From Paractinoplanes rishiriensis (GTDB lineage: Bacteria; Actinomycetota; Actinomycetes; Mycobacteriales; Micromonosporaceae): a stretch of 64,000 nt of DNA. Location: assembly GCF_016862375.1 (NCBI RefSeq), contig NZ_BOMV01000005.1, positions 186,001 to 250,000 of the forward strand, given 5' to 3'. Made by a program: the position numbers and the translations under genes. The notes under the pieces are model-generated. The model was not told the origin of the DNA. It did no database searches and saw only the letters and a program-made list of their open reading frames with translations. This document shows positions 34,298-42,255 of this stretch, in pieces (the stretch's first letter is position 1; every line of letters starts with the position of its first letter).

Positions 34298-37200
34298 TCA
34301 GGACTCGGCGGCGGCCAGCGAGCGAGGACCCGGGCGCATCCGGCGCGCCGCGGCCACAAGTGCGGCCGCCCGGTCGGCGCGCGGGGGTGCCTCGATGGCG
34401 CCGGCCAGGGTGAGTGCCTCGGTGGCCGCCTCGGCCGCCGCGGTCGGCTGGCCGGCGGTCAGACGAGCCGCAGCGAGTGCCAGCAGGGCGTCGATCTCCA
34501 GGACCCGGTAGCCGGCCGCGCGGGCCGCCTCCAGTGCGGCCGCCGCGTTCTGCTGGGCGGCGGCCACCGAGCCCGCCGCCGCCTCCGCCGCGGCCAGGCC
34601 GGCCTGCGCCCGGATGTGCAGGTGGGCGGCGCCGATGTCGCGGGCGGTGTCGTAGGCGTAGCGCAGATGGCGGACGGCCGCCGACGCGTCGCCGGCTGCC
34701 AGCAGAGCCTCGCCCAGGCTGGCCGAGGCGCCCGCCTGGTAGGTGCGGTCCTTCACCGTGCCGGCCAGGTCCAGGGTTCGGCGGGCCAGGTGGATGCCCT
34801 CCTCGGCGTTCCCTGTCCACACGTGCCACTGGCCGCGCTCGTCGAGGGCGGCCAGCTCGCCGTACTTGGAACCGTTCTTCGTCCAGTGCTCCTCGGCCGC
34901 CTCCAGGTGTTGCCGGGCTGCGTCGAACAGGCCCTGGTCACGCAGCACGATGCTGATGTTGGTGCGGTTCACCGCCTCGCCGTTGGGGTGGCCGCGGCGG
35001 CCGTTCAGGTCCATGGCGTCGGCCAGGTAGGCGATCGCCTCGTCCAGGGCACCCTGCTCCCAGCACATCATGCCGAGGTCGTTGAGCGTCACCGCGCGCA
35101 CCGCGTCGAGACCGAGGCGCTCGCAGACCTCCAGCGAGCGCAGGTAGTGGTCGCGGGCCGCGGCCGTCTCGCCCAGCGCGACCTCGACCAGGCCGAGGTT
35201 GTGCAGCTGGTAGCCGACGCCGGGCAGCCAGCCGGACTGTTCGGCACGTTGCAGGCCCAACCGGTAGTGGGTGCGGGCCTCGCGCAGGTCGCCGATCGAC
35301 CACAGGGCCTGGGCCAGGGTCTGGTGCATGGCCGCCTCGGCCATCGCGTTGCCGGCCGCCTGCGCCGCGGCCAGCCCGGCCTCGGCGGTGGCCAGCCACG
35401 GCGGCGCGGTCCGCTGGTTGAAGAAGTAGCCGCGCAGCAGGTCGGCCAGTTCCCAGGCCAGCTCGCCGGGACCGTGCTCGGCCGCGTGTTCGACCGCCGC
35501 GACCAGGTTGGGCATCTCCAGCGCCAGCCACCGTTTCGCGTCGTCGGCGGTGACCGGCGCGGCCGGCAGCGGACGGCGCTGCGGCAACCGCACCACCGTG
35601 GGGCCGAGCGCCTCGACACCGGCGGCGGCCCGGTCCTGGTACCACTCCAGCAGCCGCCGGACGGCCGCGGTGCGCACCGTCGCCGGCTCGTCGGCGACCG
35701 CCTGCTGGTGGGCGAACAGCCGGATCAGGTCGTGGAACCGGAACCGGTCCGGACCGGCCTGTTCCAGCAGGTTGGCATCGAGCAACTCGCCGACCTGCCG
35801 CTCGGCGGTGGCCGGGTCGGTGTCCAGGACCGCGGCCGCCGCCTCCGGCCCGAAGTCGGCGCCCGGTGCGAGCGCCAGCAGCCGGAACGCGCGGGCCAGC
35901 GGCGCGGCCAGGTCGGCGAGGCTGAGCTGGAAGGTGGCCCGCACGTCGAGGTCGCCGATGCTGAGCTCGTCGAGCCGGCGGCGCTGGTCGCCGAGGCGGT
36001 CGAGGAACGCGCGCAGGTCCCAGCCGGGCCGGCCGGCCAGCCGGGCACCGGCGATCCGGATTGCCAGCGGCAACCGGCCGCACGCCGCCACCAGCGCCTC
36101 GGCGGCCAAGGGATCGGCGGCGACCCGCTCCGGGCCGGCCACCGCGGCCAGCAGGTCGAGCGCGTCGGCGGCCGGCAGCAGGTCGAGGTCGAGCAGCCGG
36201 GCGCCCTCGAGGTGCGGCAGCCGCCGGCGGCTGGTGACCAACGTGGCGCAGCGGCCGGGGCCGGGCAGCAGCGGCCGCACCTGTCCGGCGTCGCGAGCGT
36301 TGTCGAGCACGATGAGCACCCGCCGCTCGGCGAGCGCGCTGCGGTAGAGCCCGGCCAGCTCGGCCTCGTCGTCGCGCGGGTCGGGGTCGAGCCCGAGCGC
36401 GCGGAGCAGCCGGCCGAGCGCCTCGGCGGGGCGCAGCGGGCGGTTGCCGGCGCCGAGCAGGTCGACGTGCAACTGGCCGTCGGGGAAGTCGGCACGCAGC
36501 CGGTCGGCCAGCGTGCGGACCAGTGCGGTCTTGCCCACCCCGGCAACACCGGCGATGGCGTGCACCACGCCGGCGACCGTGGCCGCGAGCACGTCGCGCA
36601 GTTCGGTCTCGCGGCCGGTGAAGTCGCCCGGCGCGGCCGGCACCTGAAACGGGGTAGGCCGATTGTCCACCGGCGAGATAACAGCGGCGGTTCCGCCGCG
36701 CAGCACCCGCAACCGGGCGTCGGCCAGACCCGGGCCAGGGTCGATGCCCAGCTGCTCGGCCAACCGGCGGCGCACCGCGTCGTAGGCGTCCAGCGCGTCG
36801 GCCTGCCGCCCGGTCGCGGCCAGCGCCAGCATCAGCCTGCCGGCGACCGCCTCGTGCAGCGGGTGCCGGTCGGCGAGGATGCGCAGGGCCCGCAGCGCCG
36901 CCTCGTGGGCCAGATCGGGGTGGGCCAGATCGGCGTGGGCCAGGTCGGCCCGCAACAGGGCCGCCGCGATCCACTCCTCGATCAGCGCCACCGCGGCCGG
37001 GTGCTCGCGCAGGCCCTCCACGTCGGACACCGGGTCGTCGCGCCAGCCGGCCAGCGCCCGGTCGAGCAGTTCACCGGCCGCGGCCGGGCGGTCGGCGGCC
37101 TGCTCGCGGGCCTCGGCGGTGAGCTGCCGGAACCGCACCACGTCGAGCTGGTCGGGCCCCACCACCAGCCGGTAGCCGCCGGGGGCGAGGTTGACCACGC

Positions 37201-37744
37201 CGGCGGCGGCCCGCGGCGGCCGGTGCGGTTCGAGCACGCGGCGCAGCCGGGAAACGTACGTCTGCACGAGGTTGACCGCGGAATCGGGGACCTCGCCGGG
37301 CCAGAGCAGCTCGATCAGTTCGGCACGGGCGACCGGGGTGCCGGGGGTGAGCGCGAGCCGGCCGAGCAGGGTGCGCGGGCCGGGGCCGCCGAGGTCGAGT
37401 TCGCCGGCTCCGAGATGGCCTGTTCTCAGGTGGACGGTGAGCGGGCCGAGCGCGCGGATCTCGCGGGTGCCGGCGGCCGCGGGCGGCACGATCCGGTGCA
37501 CGGACGCCCGGCGGGCCGCGGCGCGCAGCAGCGCCACCTCGGCCGGACCGAGGCGCAGCGCACCGGCCAGCGCGTCAATCGAGTCGGGCCGGGGCTGCCG
37601 GGTGCGGCACTGCTCCAGGTCGCGGATCGCGGCCGCACTGAGCCCGGCGCGGGTGGCCAGGTCCTGCTGGGTCAGCCCGGCCGCGCGGCGGAATTCGCGC
37701 AGCAGCCGGGCGAGCTCCCGGCCTGCCGTGGCACCGTCCGTCAT
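34298..37744 (-). CDS. XRE-SARP-NB-ARC-TPR regulator (AfsR-like with extra HTH)
   Basis: 1148 aa. Residues about 12-70 are an XRE helix-turn-helix (AGLTQQDLATRAGLSAAAIRDLEQ). Residues about 95-180 are an OmpR-type winged helix and about 190-340 a bacterial transcriptional activation domain (BTAD), together the SARP unit. Residues about 375-640 are an NB-ARC ATPase with P-loop GVAGVGKTAL and LIVLDNARD. The rest is TPR repeats. AfsR-type proteins activate secondary-metabolite genes. An additional N-terminal XRE domain is less common. A 15-bp triple repeat codes ADLAH units in the BTAD. No biosynthetic cluster lies in the window, so the target is unknown. Confidence 0.9.
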   Translation of the reverse strand: MTDGATAGRELARLLREFRRAAGLTQQDLATRAGLSAAAIRDLEQCRTRQPRPDSIDALAGALRLGPAEVALLRAAARRASVHRIVPPAAAGTREIRALGPLTVHLRTGHLGAGELDLGGPGPRTLLGRLALTPGTPVARAELIELLWPGEVPDSAVNLVQTYVSRLRRVLEPHRPPRAAAGVVNLAPGGYRLVVGPDQLDVVRFRQLTAEAREQAADRPAAAGELLDRALAGWRDDPVSDVEGLREHPAAVALIEEWIAAALLRADLAHADLAHPDLAHEAALRALRILADRHPLHEAVAGRLMLALAATGRQADALDAYDAVRRRLAEQLGIDPGPGLADARLRVLRGGTAAVISPVDNRPTPFQVPAAPGDFTGRETELRDVLAATVAGVVHAIAGVAGVGKTALVRTLADRLRADFPDGQLHVDLLGAGNRPLRPAEALGRLLRALGLDPDPRDDEAELAGLYRSALAERRVLIVLDNARDAGQVRPLLPGPGRCATLVTSRRRLPHLEGARLLDLDLLPAADALDLLAAVAGPERVAADPLAAEALVAACGRLPLAIRIAGARLAGRPGWDLRAFLDRLGDQRRRLDELSIGDLDVRATFQLSLADLAAPLARAFRLLALAPGADFGPEAAAAVLDTDPATAERQVGELLDANLLEQAGPDRFRFHDLIRLFAHQQAVADEPATVRTAAVRRLLEWYQDRAAAGVEALGPTVVRLPQRRPLPAAPVTADDAKRWLALEMPNLVAAVEHAAEHGPGELAWELADLLRGYFFNQRTAPPWLATAEAGLAAAQAAGNAMAEAAMHQTLAQALWSIGDLREARTHYRLGLQRAEQSGWLPGVGYQLHNLGLVEVALGETAAARDHYLRSLEVCERLGLDAVRAVTLNDLGMMCWEQGALDEAIAYLADAMDLNGRRGHPNGEAVNRTNISIVLRDQGLFDAARQHLEAAEEHWTKNGSKYGELAALDERGQWHVWTGNAEEGIHLARRTLDLAGTVKDRTYQAGASASLGEALLAAGDASAAVRHLRYAYDTARDIGAAHLHIRAQAGLAAAEAAAGSVAAAQQNAAAALEAARAAGYRVLEIDALLALAAARLTAGQPTAAAEAATEALTLAGAIEAPPRADRAAALVAAARRMRPGPRSLAAAES
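36905..36949 (-). repeat. Three 15-bp tandem repeats in the SARP gene
   Basis: Units at 36905-36919, 36920-36934 and 36935-36949 differ by one or two bases each and encode consecutive ADLAH/PDLAH pentapeptides in the activation domain. They are in frame, so copy number could vary without loss of function. Confidence 0.85.
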
Positions 37745-37811
37745 CGTTCAACGGTAGGCATGACGCACCACCGTCCGTCCGTCGTGGATCAGACAAACGG
37801 AAGAATCGGAC

Positions 37812-39248
37812 TCAGGCCGATGCCGGTTCGGTCAGCGGCAGCCGCACCTTGAACTGCGTGTCACCCGGCCGGGACTCCAGATGGATGTCGCCGCCGTGCC
37901 CGTTCACCACGATCCGGTAGGAGATGTCGAGGCCCAGGCCGGTGCCCTCGCCGACCGGCTTGGTGGTGAAGAAGGGCTCGAAAACCCGCTTTTTAAGATC
38001 ATCCGGTACGCCCGGGCCGGTGTCGCCGATCGACACGATCACGTGCTCGTCGTCCCGGTGCGTCCGGACGGTCAGCGTGCCGGCGCCGTTCATGGCCTGC
38101 ACCGCGTTGTCGATCAGGTTGGTCCACACCTGGTTGAGCTCGGCCGGGTGGGCCGGGATCTGCGGCAGGGTCCGGTCGTAGTCCTTGACAACCGTGACGC
38201 CGTTGCCGATCTTGTGGTTGAGCATCACCAGCGTCGAGTCGAGGCCGCCGTGCACGTCGATCCACTGGTGCGCGGCCCGGTCCATCTGCGAGTACTGCTT
38301 GGCCGCCGACACCAGCGACGACACCCGGCCGGTGGCGTCCTCGATGTCGCTCATCAGCTGCTCGGTCTCCAGCGCGTACCCGATCCAGTGGATGGCCTGG
38401 TCGAGCAGCTCGGGCGAGCCGACCCGCTGCTCGATCTCGTCGAGGCAGTCCACGTCGATGCCGGCCTGGGCGAACACCGGCGCGATGTCCCAGCCGCCGG
38501 TGACCCGGTGCTCGTCCATCCAGTCGCCCAGCTCGTCCTCGCGGTCGGCTGCCTGCATGGCGGTCAGTACCGGCGCCTTGGCAGCCCGCTCGATGACGTC
38601 CTCCTGCAGTTCGACCAGCGCGGTGAGCCGGTCCGGCGGCACCTTGCCGGCGGCCAGCATGGCCAGCTTGTGCCGCATGCCGGCGACCCGCTGGCGGAGC
38701 GCGCCGGTGGCCCGGGAGGCGGCCGCGGCCGGGTTGTTCAGCTCGTGCATGAGGCCGGCCGACAGCGCGCCGAGCGCCGCCAGCCGCTGCCGCTCGCTGA
38801 TCGCGGCCGCCGAGCTGCGCATCCCCAGGGCCAGGCCCTCGAGCAGGTGGATCGCCATCGGGAACCACTCGCGCATCATGTGCCCGAAGTCGGCCGACGA
38901 CATCACGAAGAAGTCGGAGTCGTCGAGCGCCCGCATGGTGGCGGCGTACCTGCGCGGGATGCCGTCGTCGCGCAGGTAGGCCTGGGTGGCGCCCATGTAG
39001 ACCCCGCGCTGCTCGGTGCGCACGGTCTGCACCTCGTCCTGGCCGACCTTGCGGGTCAGCGAGATGGTGCCGCTGAGCAGCACGAAGAACTGCTCGGCCG
39101 GGTCGCCCTCGCGGATCACCACGGTGCCGGCGGGCAGGTGCACGGTGCGGCCGTGCGCGGCGATCCAGGCCAGCTGGTCGTCGGTCAGCTTCTCGAAGAG
39201 GAACAACGTCCGCAGGTCGAGGTCGGACATGGCTACGGGGTCGGACAT
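37812..39248 (-). CDS. Histidine kinase with N-terminal cyclic-nucleotide-binding domain
   Basis: 478 aa from the ATG at 39248; a second ATG at 39230 is possible. Residues about 10-135 form a cNMP-binding/Crp-like beta-roll (LPAGTVVIREGDPAEQFFVLLSG). A central helical region carries the H-box LSAGLMHELNNP (His168). The catalytic domain has NLIDNAVQAM (N box), DTGPGVPDD (G1), FEPFFTTK (F) and GTGLGLDIS (G2). There are no membrane segments, so it is cytoplasmic. It starts 2 bp after the response-regulator/reductase gene on the same strand and is surely its partner. It belongs to a three-gene operon with the NAD kinase fusion. Confidence 0.92.
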   Translation of the reverse strand: MSDPVAMSDLDLRTLFLFEKLTDDQLAWIAAHGRTVHLPAGTVVIREGDPAEQFFVLLSGTISLTRKVGQDEVQTVRTEQRGVYMGATQAYLRDDGIPRRYAATMRALDDSDFFVMSSADFGHMMREWFPMAIHLLEGLALGMRSSAAAISERQRLAALGALSAGLMHELNNPAAAASRATGALRQRVAGMRHKLAMLAAGKVPPDRLTALVELQEDVIERAAKAPVLTAMQAADREDELGDWMDEHRVTGGWDIAPVFAQAGIDVDCLDEIEQRVGSPELLDQAIHWIGYALETEQLMSDIEDATGRVSSLVSAAKQYSQMDRAAHQWIDVHGGLDSTLVMLNHKIGNGVTVVKDYDRTLPQIPAHPAELNQVWTNLIDNAVQAMNGAGTLTVRTHRDDEHVIVSIGDTGPGVPDDLKKRVFEPFFTTKPVGEGTGLGLDISYRIVVNGHGGDIHLESRPGDTQFKVRLPLTEPASA

Positions 39249-39250
39249 GA

Positions 39251-40909
39251 TTACTGGGCCTCCAGGTAACGATGGACCAGCGTGACGGCCATCGCGCCCT
39301 CGCCGACCGCCGAGGCCACCCGCTTGACCGAGTTGGCCCGGACGTCGCCGGCGGCGAAGATGCCGGGAACACTGCACTCCAGGTAGAACGGATCGCGGTC
39401 CCGATCCCATCCCTTCGGCCGGGCCCCGCCGGCGAGCAGGTCGGGTCCGGTGTAGACGAAGCCCCGCTCGTCGCGGGCCACGGTCTCGCCCAGCCAGTCG
39501 GTGCGCGGCTCGGCGCCGATGAAGATGAACAGCGCCCCGCACTCGACGGTGGCCTCGCTGGCGCCCTTGTTCTCACAGATGGTGATCGCCTCGAGGTGCC
39601 CGTTGCCGTGCGCGCCGATCACCTCGCAGCCGGTGCGGACCTCGATGTTCGGGGTCCGGCCGAGCTGCTGGATCAGGTAGTACGACATGGACGACTCGAG
39701 CGAGTCGCCGCGGACCAGCAGGCTGACCCGGCGGGCGTACCGGGAGAAGAACAGCGCCGCCTGGCCGGCCGAGTTGGCACCGCCGACGATGTAGACGTCG
39801 CTGCCGGCGCAGGCCGGCCCCTCGGTGGCCGCCGAGCCGTAGTAGACGCCCGAGCCGGTCAGCGCGGCCACCCCGTCGGCGGCCAGCGGCCGGTACGCGA
39901 CCCCGGTGGCCAGCACGATCGAGTGCGCCGACACCGCGCCGCCGTCGGCGAAGGTGAGCGTGCGCGCCGAGCCGTCCAACCGCAGCCCGGTGACCTCGCG
40001 GGTGGTGAGCACCTCGGCCGAGAACTTGCCGGCCTGCCGGCGGGCCCGGTCGGTCAGTTGCGCGCCGGAGATCCCGTCCGGGAATCCCAGGTAGTTCTCG
40101 ATCCGGGAACTCTGCCCGGCCTGTCCGCCCACTGCTCGTCGTTCCACCAAAAGGGTTTTGAGCCCTTCCGACGCGCCGTAGACCGCGGCGCCCAGCCCGG
40201 CCGGACCGCCACCCACGATGATCAGGTCGTAGAAGTCGCGGCCCGGCGCGGTGGACAGCCCGGCCGCCTCGGCCACCTCGGTGGTGCTGGGCTGCGGCAG
40301 GGCCCGGCCGTCGGCGGTCACCACCAGCGGGATCGATTCGGGACCGACCCCGGCGGCGTCCAGCAGGCGGCGGCCCTCCGGCTCGTCGGCGGCCAGCCAG
40401 CGGTACGGCACCAGGTTGCGGGCCAGGAAGTCGCGGAGCTGGTAGGACGGCTCGCTCCACCGGTGCCCGACCACCCGGATGTCCTCGACCTCGCGGTCGC
40501 CGGTGGCCTGCCAGGCGTCGAGCAGCGCGTCCAGCACCGGATAGAGCTTCTCCTCCGGCGGGTCCCACGGCTTGAGCAGATAGTGGTCGACGTCGACCAG
40601 GTTGATCGCCTGAATCGCGGCGTCGGTGTCCGCGTACGCGGTGAGCAGGGCCCGGCGCGCGTTCGGGAACAGGTCCATCGCCTGCTCGAGGAACTCGATG
40701 CCGTTCATCTGGGGCATCCGGTAGTCGGCCAGCATCACCGCCATCCGGCCGCCGCGCAGCTTGAGCTCGCGCAGCGCCTCGAGCGCCTCGGCGGCCGAGG
40801 ACGCCCGCAGGATCCGGTAGTGCTCGCCGTACCGCCGGCGCAGGTCACGGGCGATCGCCCGGGAAACCGAGGGGTCGTCGTCGACGGTCAGGATGGCGGG
40901 ATTGCCCAT
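39251..40909 (-). CDS. Response regulator fused to thioredoxin-reductase-like flavoprotein
   Basis: 552 aa. Residues 1-125 are a receiver domain with phospho-acceptor Asp62 (MLADYRMP) and the KPWD lysine loop. Residues about 143-215 look like a glutaredoxin-fold insert (VVGHRWSEPSYQLRDFL) without a CxxC. Residues about 227-552 are a class II pyridine-nucleotide-disulfide reductase fold: FAD motif IIVGGGPAGLGAA, GGQAGQSSRIENYLGFP, NAD(P) motif YIVGGANSAGQAA and C-terminal FAADVR-type FAAGDVR. The CxxC of thioredoxin reductase, expected just before the NAD(P) motif, is missing. Phosphorylation may therefore gate a flavin/NADPH output that is not a thioredoxin reductase. Confidence 0.92.
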   Translation of the reverse strand: MGNPAILTVDDDPSVSRAIARDLRRRYGEHYRILRASSAAEALEALRELKLRGGRMAVMLADYRMPQMNGIEFLEQAMDLFPNARRALLTAYADTDAAIQAINLVDVDHYLLKPWDPPEEKLYPVLDALLDAWQATGDREVEDIRVVGHRWSEPSYQLRDFLARNLVPYRWLAADEPEGRRLLDAAGVGPESIPLVVTADGRALPQPSTTEVAEAAGLSTAPGRDFYDLIIVGGGPAGLGAAVYGASEGLKTLLVERRAVGGQAGQSSRIENYLGFPDGISGAQLTDRARRQAGKFSAEVLTTREVTGLRLDGSARTLTFADGGAVSAHSIVLATGVAYRPLAADGVAALTGSGVYYGSAATEGPACAGSDVYIVGGANSAGQAALFFSRYARRVSLLVRGDSLESSMSYYLIQQLGRTPNIEVRTGCEVIGAHGNGHLEAITICENKGASEATVECGALFIFIGAEPRTDWLGETVARDERGFVYTGPDLLAGGARPKGWDRDRDPFYLECSVPGIFAAGDVRANSVKRVASAVGEGAMAVTLVHRYLEAQ

Positions 40910-40912
40910 GTG

Positions 40913-42088
40913 TCACAACCCATCTGGTAACGGGCCATCTGGCAACAGATCGGAGTATTCGGGGTGGCGGTCCAGGTAGCCGCGGACGAAGGGGCAGGTG
41001 GCGGTCACCGGGGTGGCCCGGTTGCGGGCGTCGGCGAGCGCGGCGGCGGCGAGCCGGCCGGCCAGGCCGCGCCCGGAGAAGGACTGCTCGACCTCGGTGT
41101 GCATCAACTCGATCCGGTCGCCGTGCCGGCGGTAGTGCAGCACCCCGGCCACCTCGCCGCCCAGCAGGATCTCGTAGCGCTGCTGCTCGAAGCTGTCGAC
41201 CACCACGGCGCCGGCCGGGTCGGCCACGCCCACCTGGGCGCTGCCCTCGACCCGCAGTTTGCGCCGGGCCCGCTCGTAGAACGAGGTGCGGCCGAGCCGG
41301 ATCACCTGGGCCGCGGACGGCACCGGCGTGATCGCCAGCCGGTCGCCGGCCTCGGCGTAGCCCTCGATGATGCCGTCCACCTCGATGGCCAGCCGGCCGC
41401 TGGTGGGCAGCAGGTCGAGGTCGAGCCGCTCGCCGAGGGCCAGCACCAGGGACCGGTTGAACGAGGAGTGCGCGGCGGAGGCGCTGACGATGAGGCCCTC
41501 GACGTTCGGCGAGACGATCGGGCCGCCGGCCGCGAACGAGTACGCCGTGGAGCCGGTCGGGGTGGCCACGATGACGGCGTCGGCCGCGTAGTTCACGAAG
41601 TTTTTACCTTCGACCGTGATGCCGACCGCGGCCATCCCGTCGCCCGGCACCCGGGCGAGGGCCACGTCGTTGAACGCGGACACCGGCTGGCCGCCGGGCA
41701 GGGTGGTGCGGACCGCGGTGCGCGGCTCGACGGTGAACCGGTGCTCGTCGATCGCGGACAGCGCCTCGGCCAGGTCGGGCAGGTCGACCTCGGCGAGGAA
41801 GCCGAGCCGGCCCACGTTGACCCCGAGCACCGGCGTCTTGCGGCCCTCGACCAGCCGCATGGTGCGCAGCATGGTGCCGTCGCCACCCAGGCTGACCAGC
41901 AGTCCGGCGCGCTCGATCATCTCCTCGGTGCCGACCGCCTCGGCCGTGCAGTCGATCCGGTCGATCTCGTCGTGCAGGCCCAGCACGGTGACGTCGCGGC
42001 GGGCCGCCCAGGCCACGATGGCCTCGATCGCCGCGCCGCAGTCGCGCCGGGGGTGCAGCACCAGCCCGACGACCTTGACCATGCCCAT
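40913..42088 (-). CDS. NAD kinase fused to a C-terminal GNAT-like acetyltransferase domain
   Basis: 391 aa, about 100 longer than a typical NAD kinase. The kinase part (1 to about 290) has LLVSLGGDGTMLRTM with catalytic Asp70, the conserved FNDVALAR, ATPTGSTAYSFAAGGPIVSP and VDGIIEGY segments. Residues about 300-385 form a small YjdJ-type GNAT domain: YEILLGGEVAGVLHYRRHG, LMHTEVEQSFSGRGLAGRLA (acetyl-CoA loop) and HPEYSDLL. It phosphorylates NAD to NADP. The role of the acetyltransferase part is unknown. It is first in an operon, with 3 bp before the REC-reductase gene, and its product NADP(H) is what that flavoprotein would use. Confidence 0.9.
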   Translation of the reverse strand: MGMVKVVGLVLHPRRDCGAAIEAIVAWAARRDVTVLGLHDEIDRIDCTAEAVGTEEMIERAGLLVSLGGDGTMLRTMRLVEGRKTPVLGVNVGRLGFLAEVDLPDLAEALSAIDEHRFTVEPRTAVRTTLPGGQPVSAFNDVALARVPGDGMAAVGITVEGKNFVNYAADAVIVATPTGSTAYSFAAGGPIVSPNVEGLIVSASAAHSSFNRSLVLALGERLDLDLLPTSGRLAIEVDGIIEGYAEAGDRLAITPVPSAAQVIRLGRTSFYERARRKLRVEGSAQVGVADPAGAVVVDSFEQQRYEILLGGEVAGVLHYRRHGDRIELMHTEVEQSFSGRGLAGRLAAAALADARNRATPVTATCPFVRGYLDRHPEYSDLLPDGPLPDGL

Positions 42089-42172
42089 GACTCAGCCTTG
42101 CACGGCGCACCCGGCGGCGGCGAGGGCGGGCGACCGGGCACACAGTGTTCATTCGGGCAAGTTTGTTAAACG

Positions 42173-42226
42173 TTTCTTGACAGCGTTGTCACGCCATCGA
42201 CAAACTCCGATCAAGAGAGCGCTCTC
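42173..42226 (+). promoter_or_regulatory. Promoter and LacI-type palindrome upstream of protease 1
   Basis: TTTCTTGAC (42173-42181, containing TTGACA) is followed 22 bp later by ACTCCGATCAA. The perfect 12-bp palindrome GAGAGCGCTCTC is at 42215-42226. The first two elements recur before the paralogous protease gene at 43843-43880. The palindrome resembles the CebR/CelR-type GAGCGCTC operator core of actinobacterial LacI regulators. Confidence 0.55.
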
Positions 42227-42255
42227 CTTCCCCACCGACCGGAAGGACTCCCCCG

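Noticed and set aside
34616..37852. 1078-aa open frame on the plus strand opposite the SARP gene
   Set aside because: Low-complexity Gly/Arg/Gln/Val composition typical of the antisense of high-GC genes; no ribosome-binding site or motif; the opposite strand codes a clear multidomain protein.
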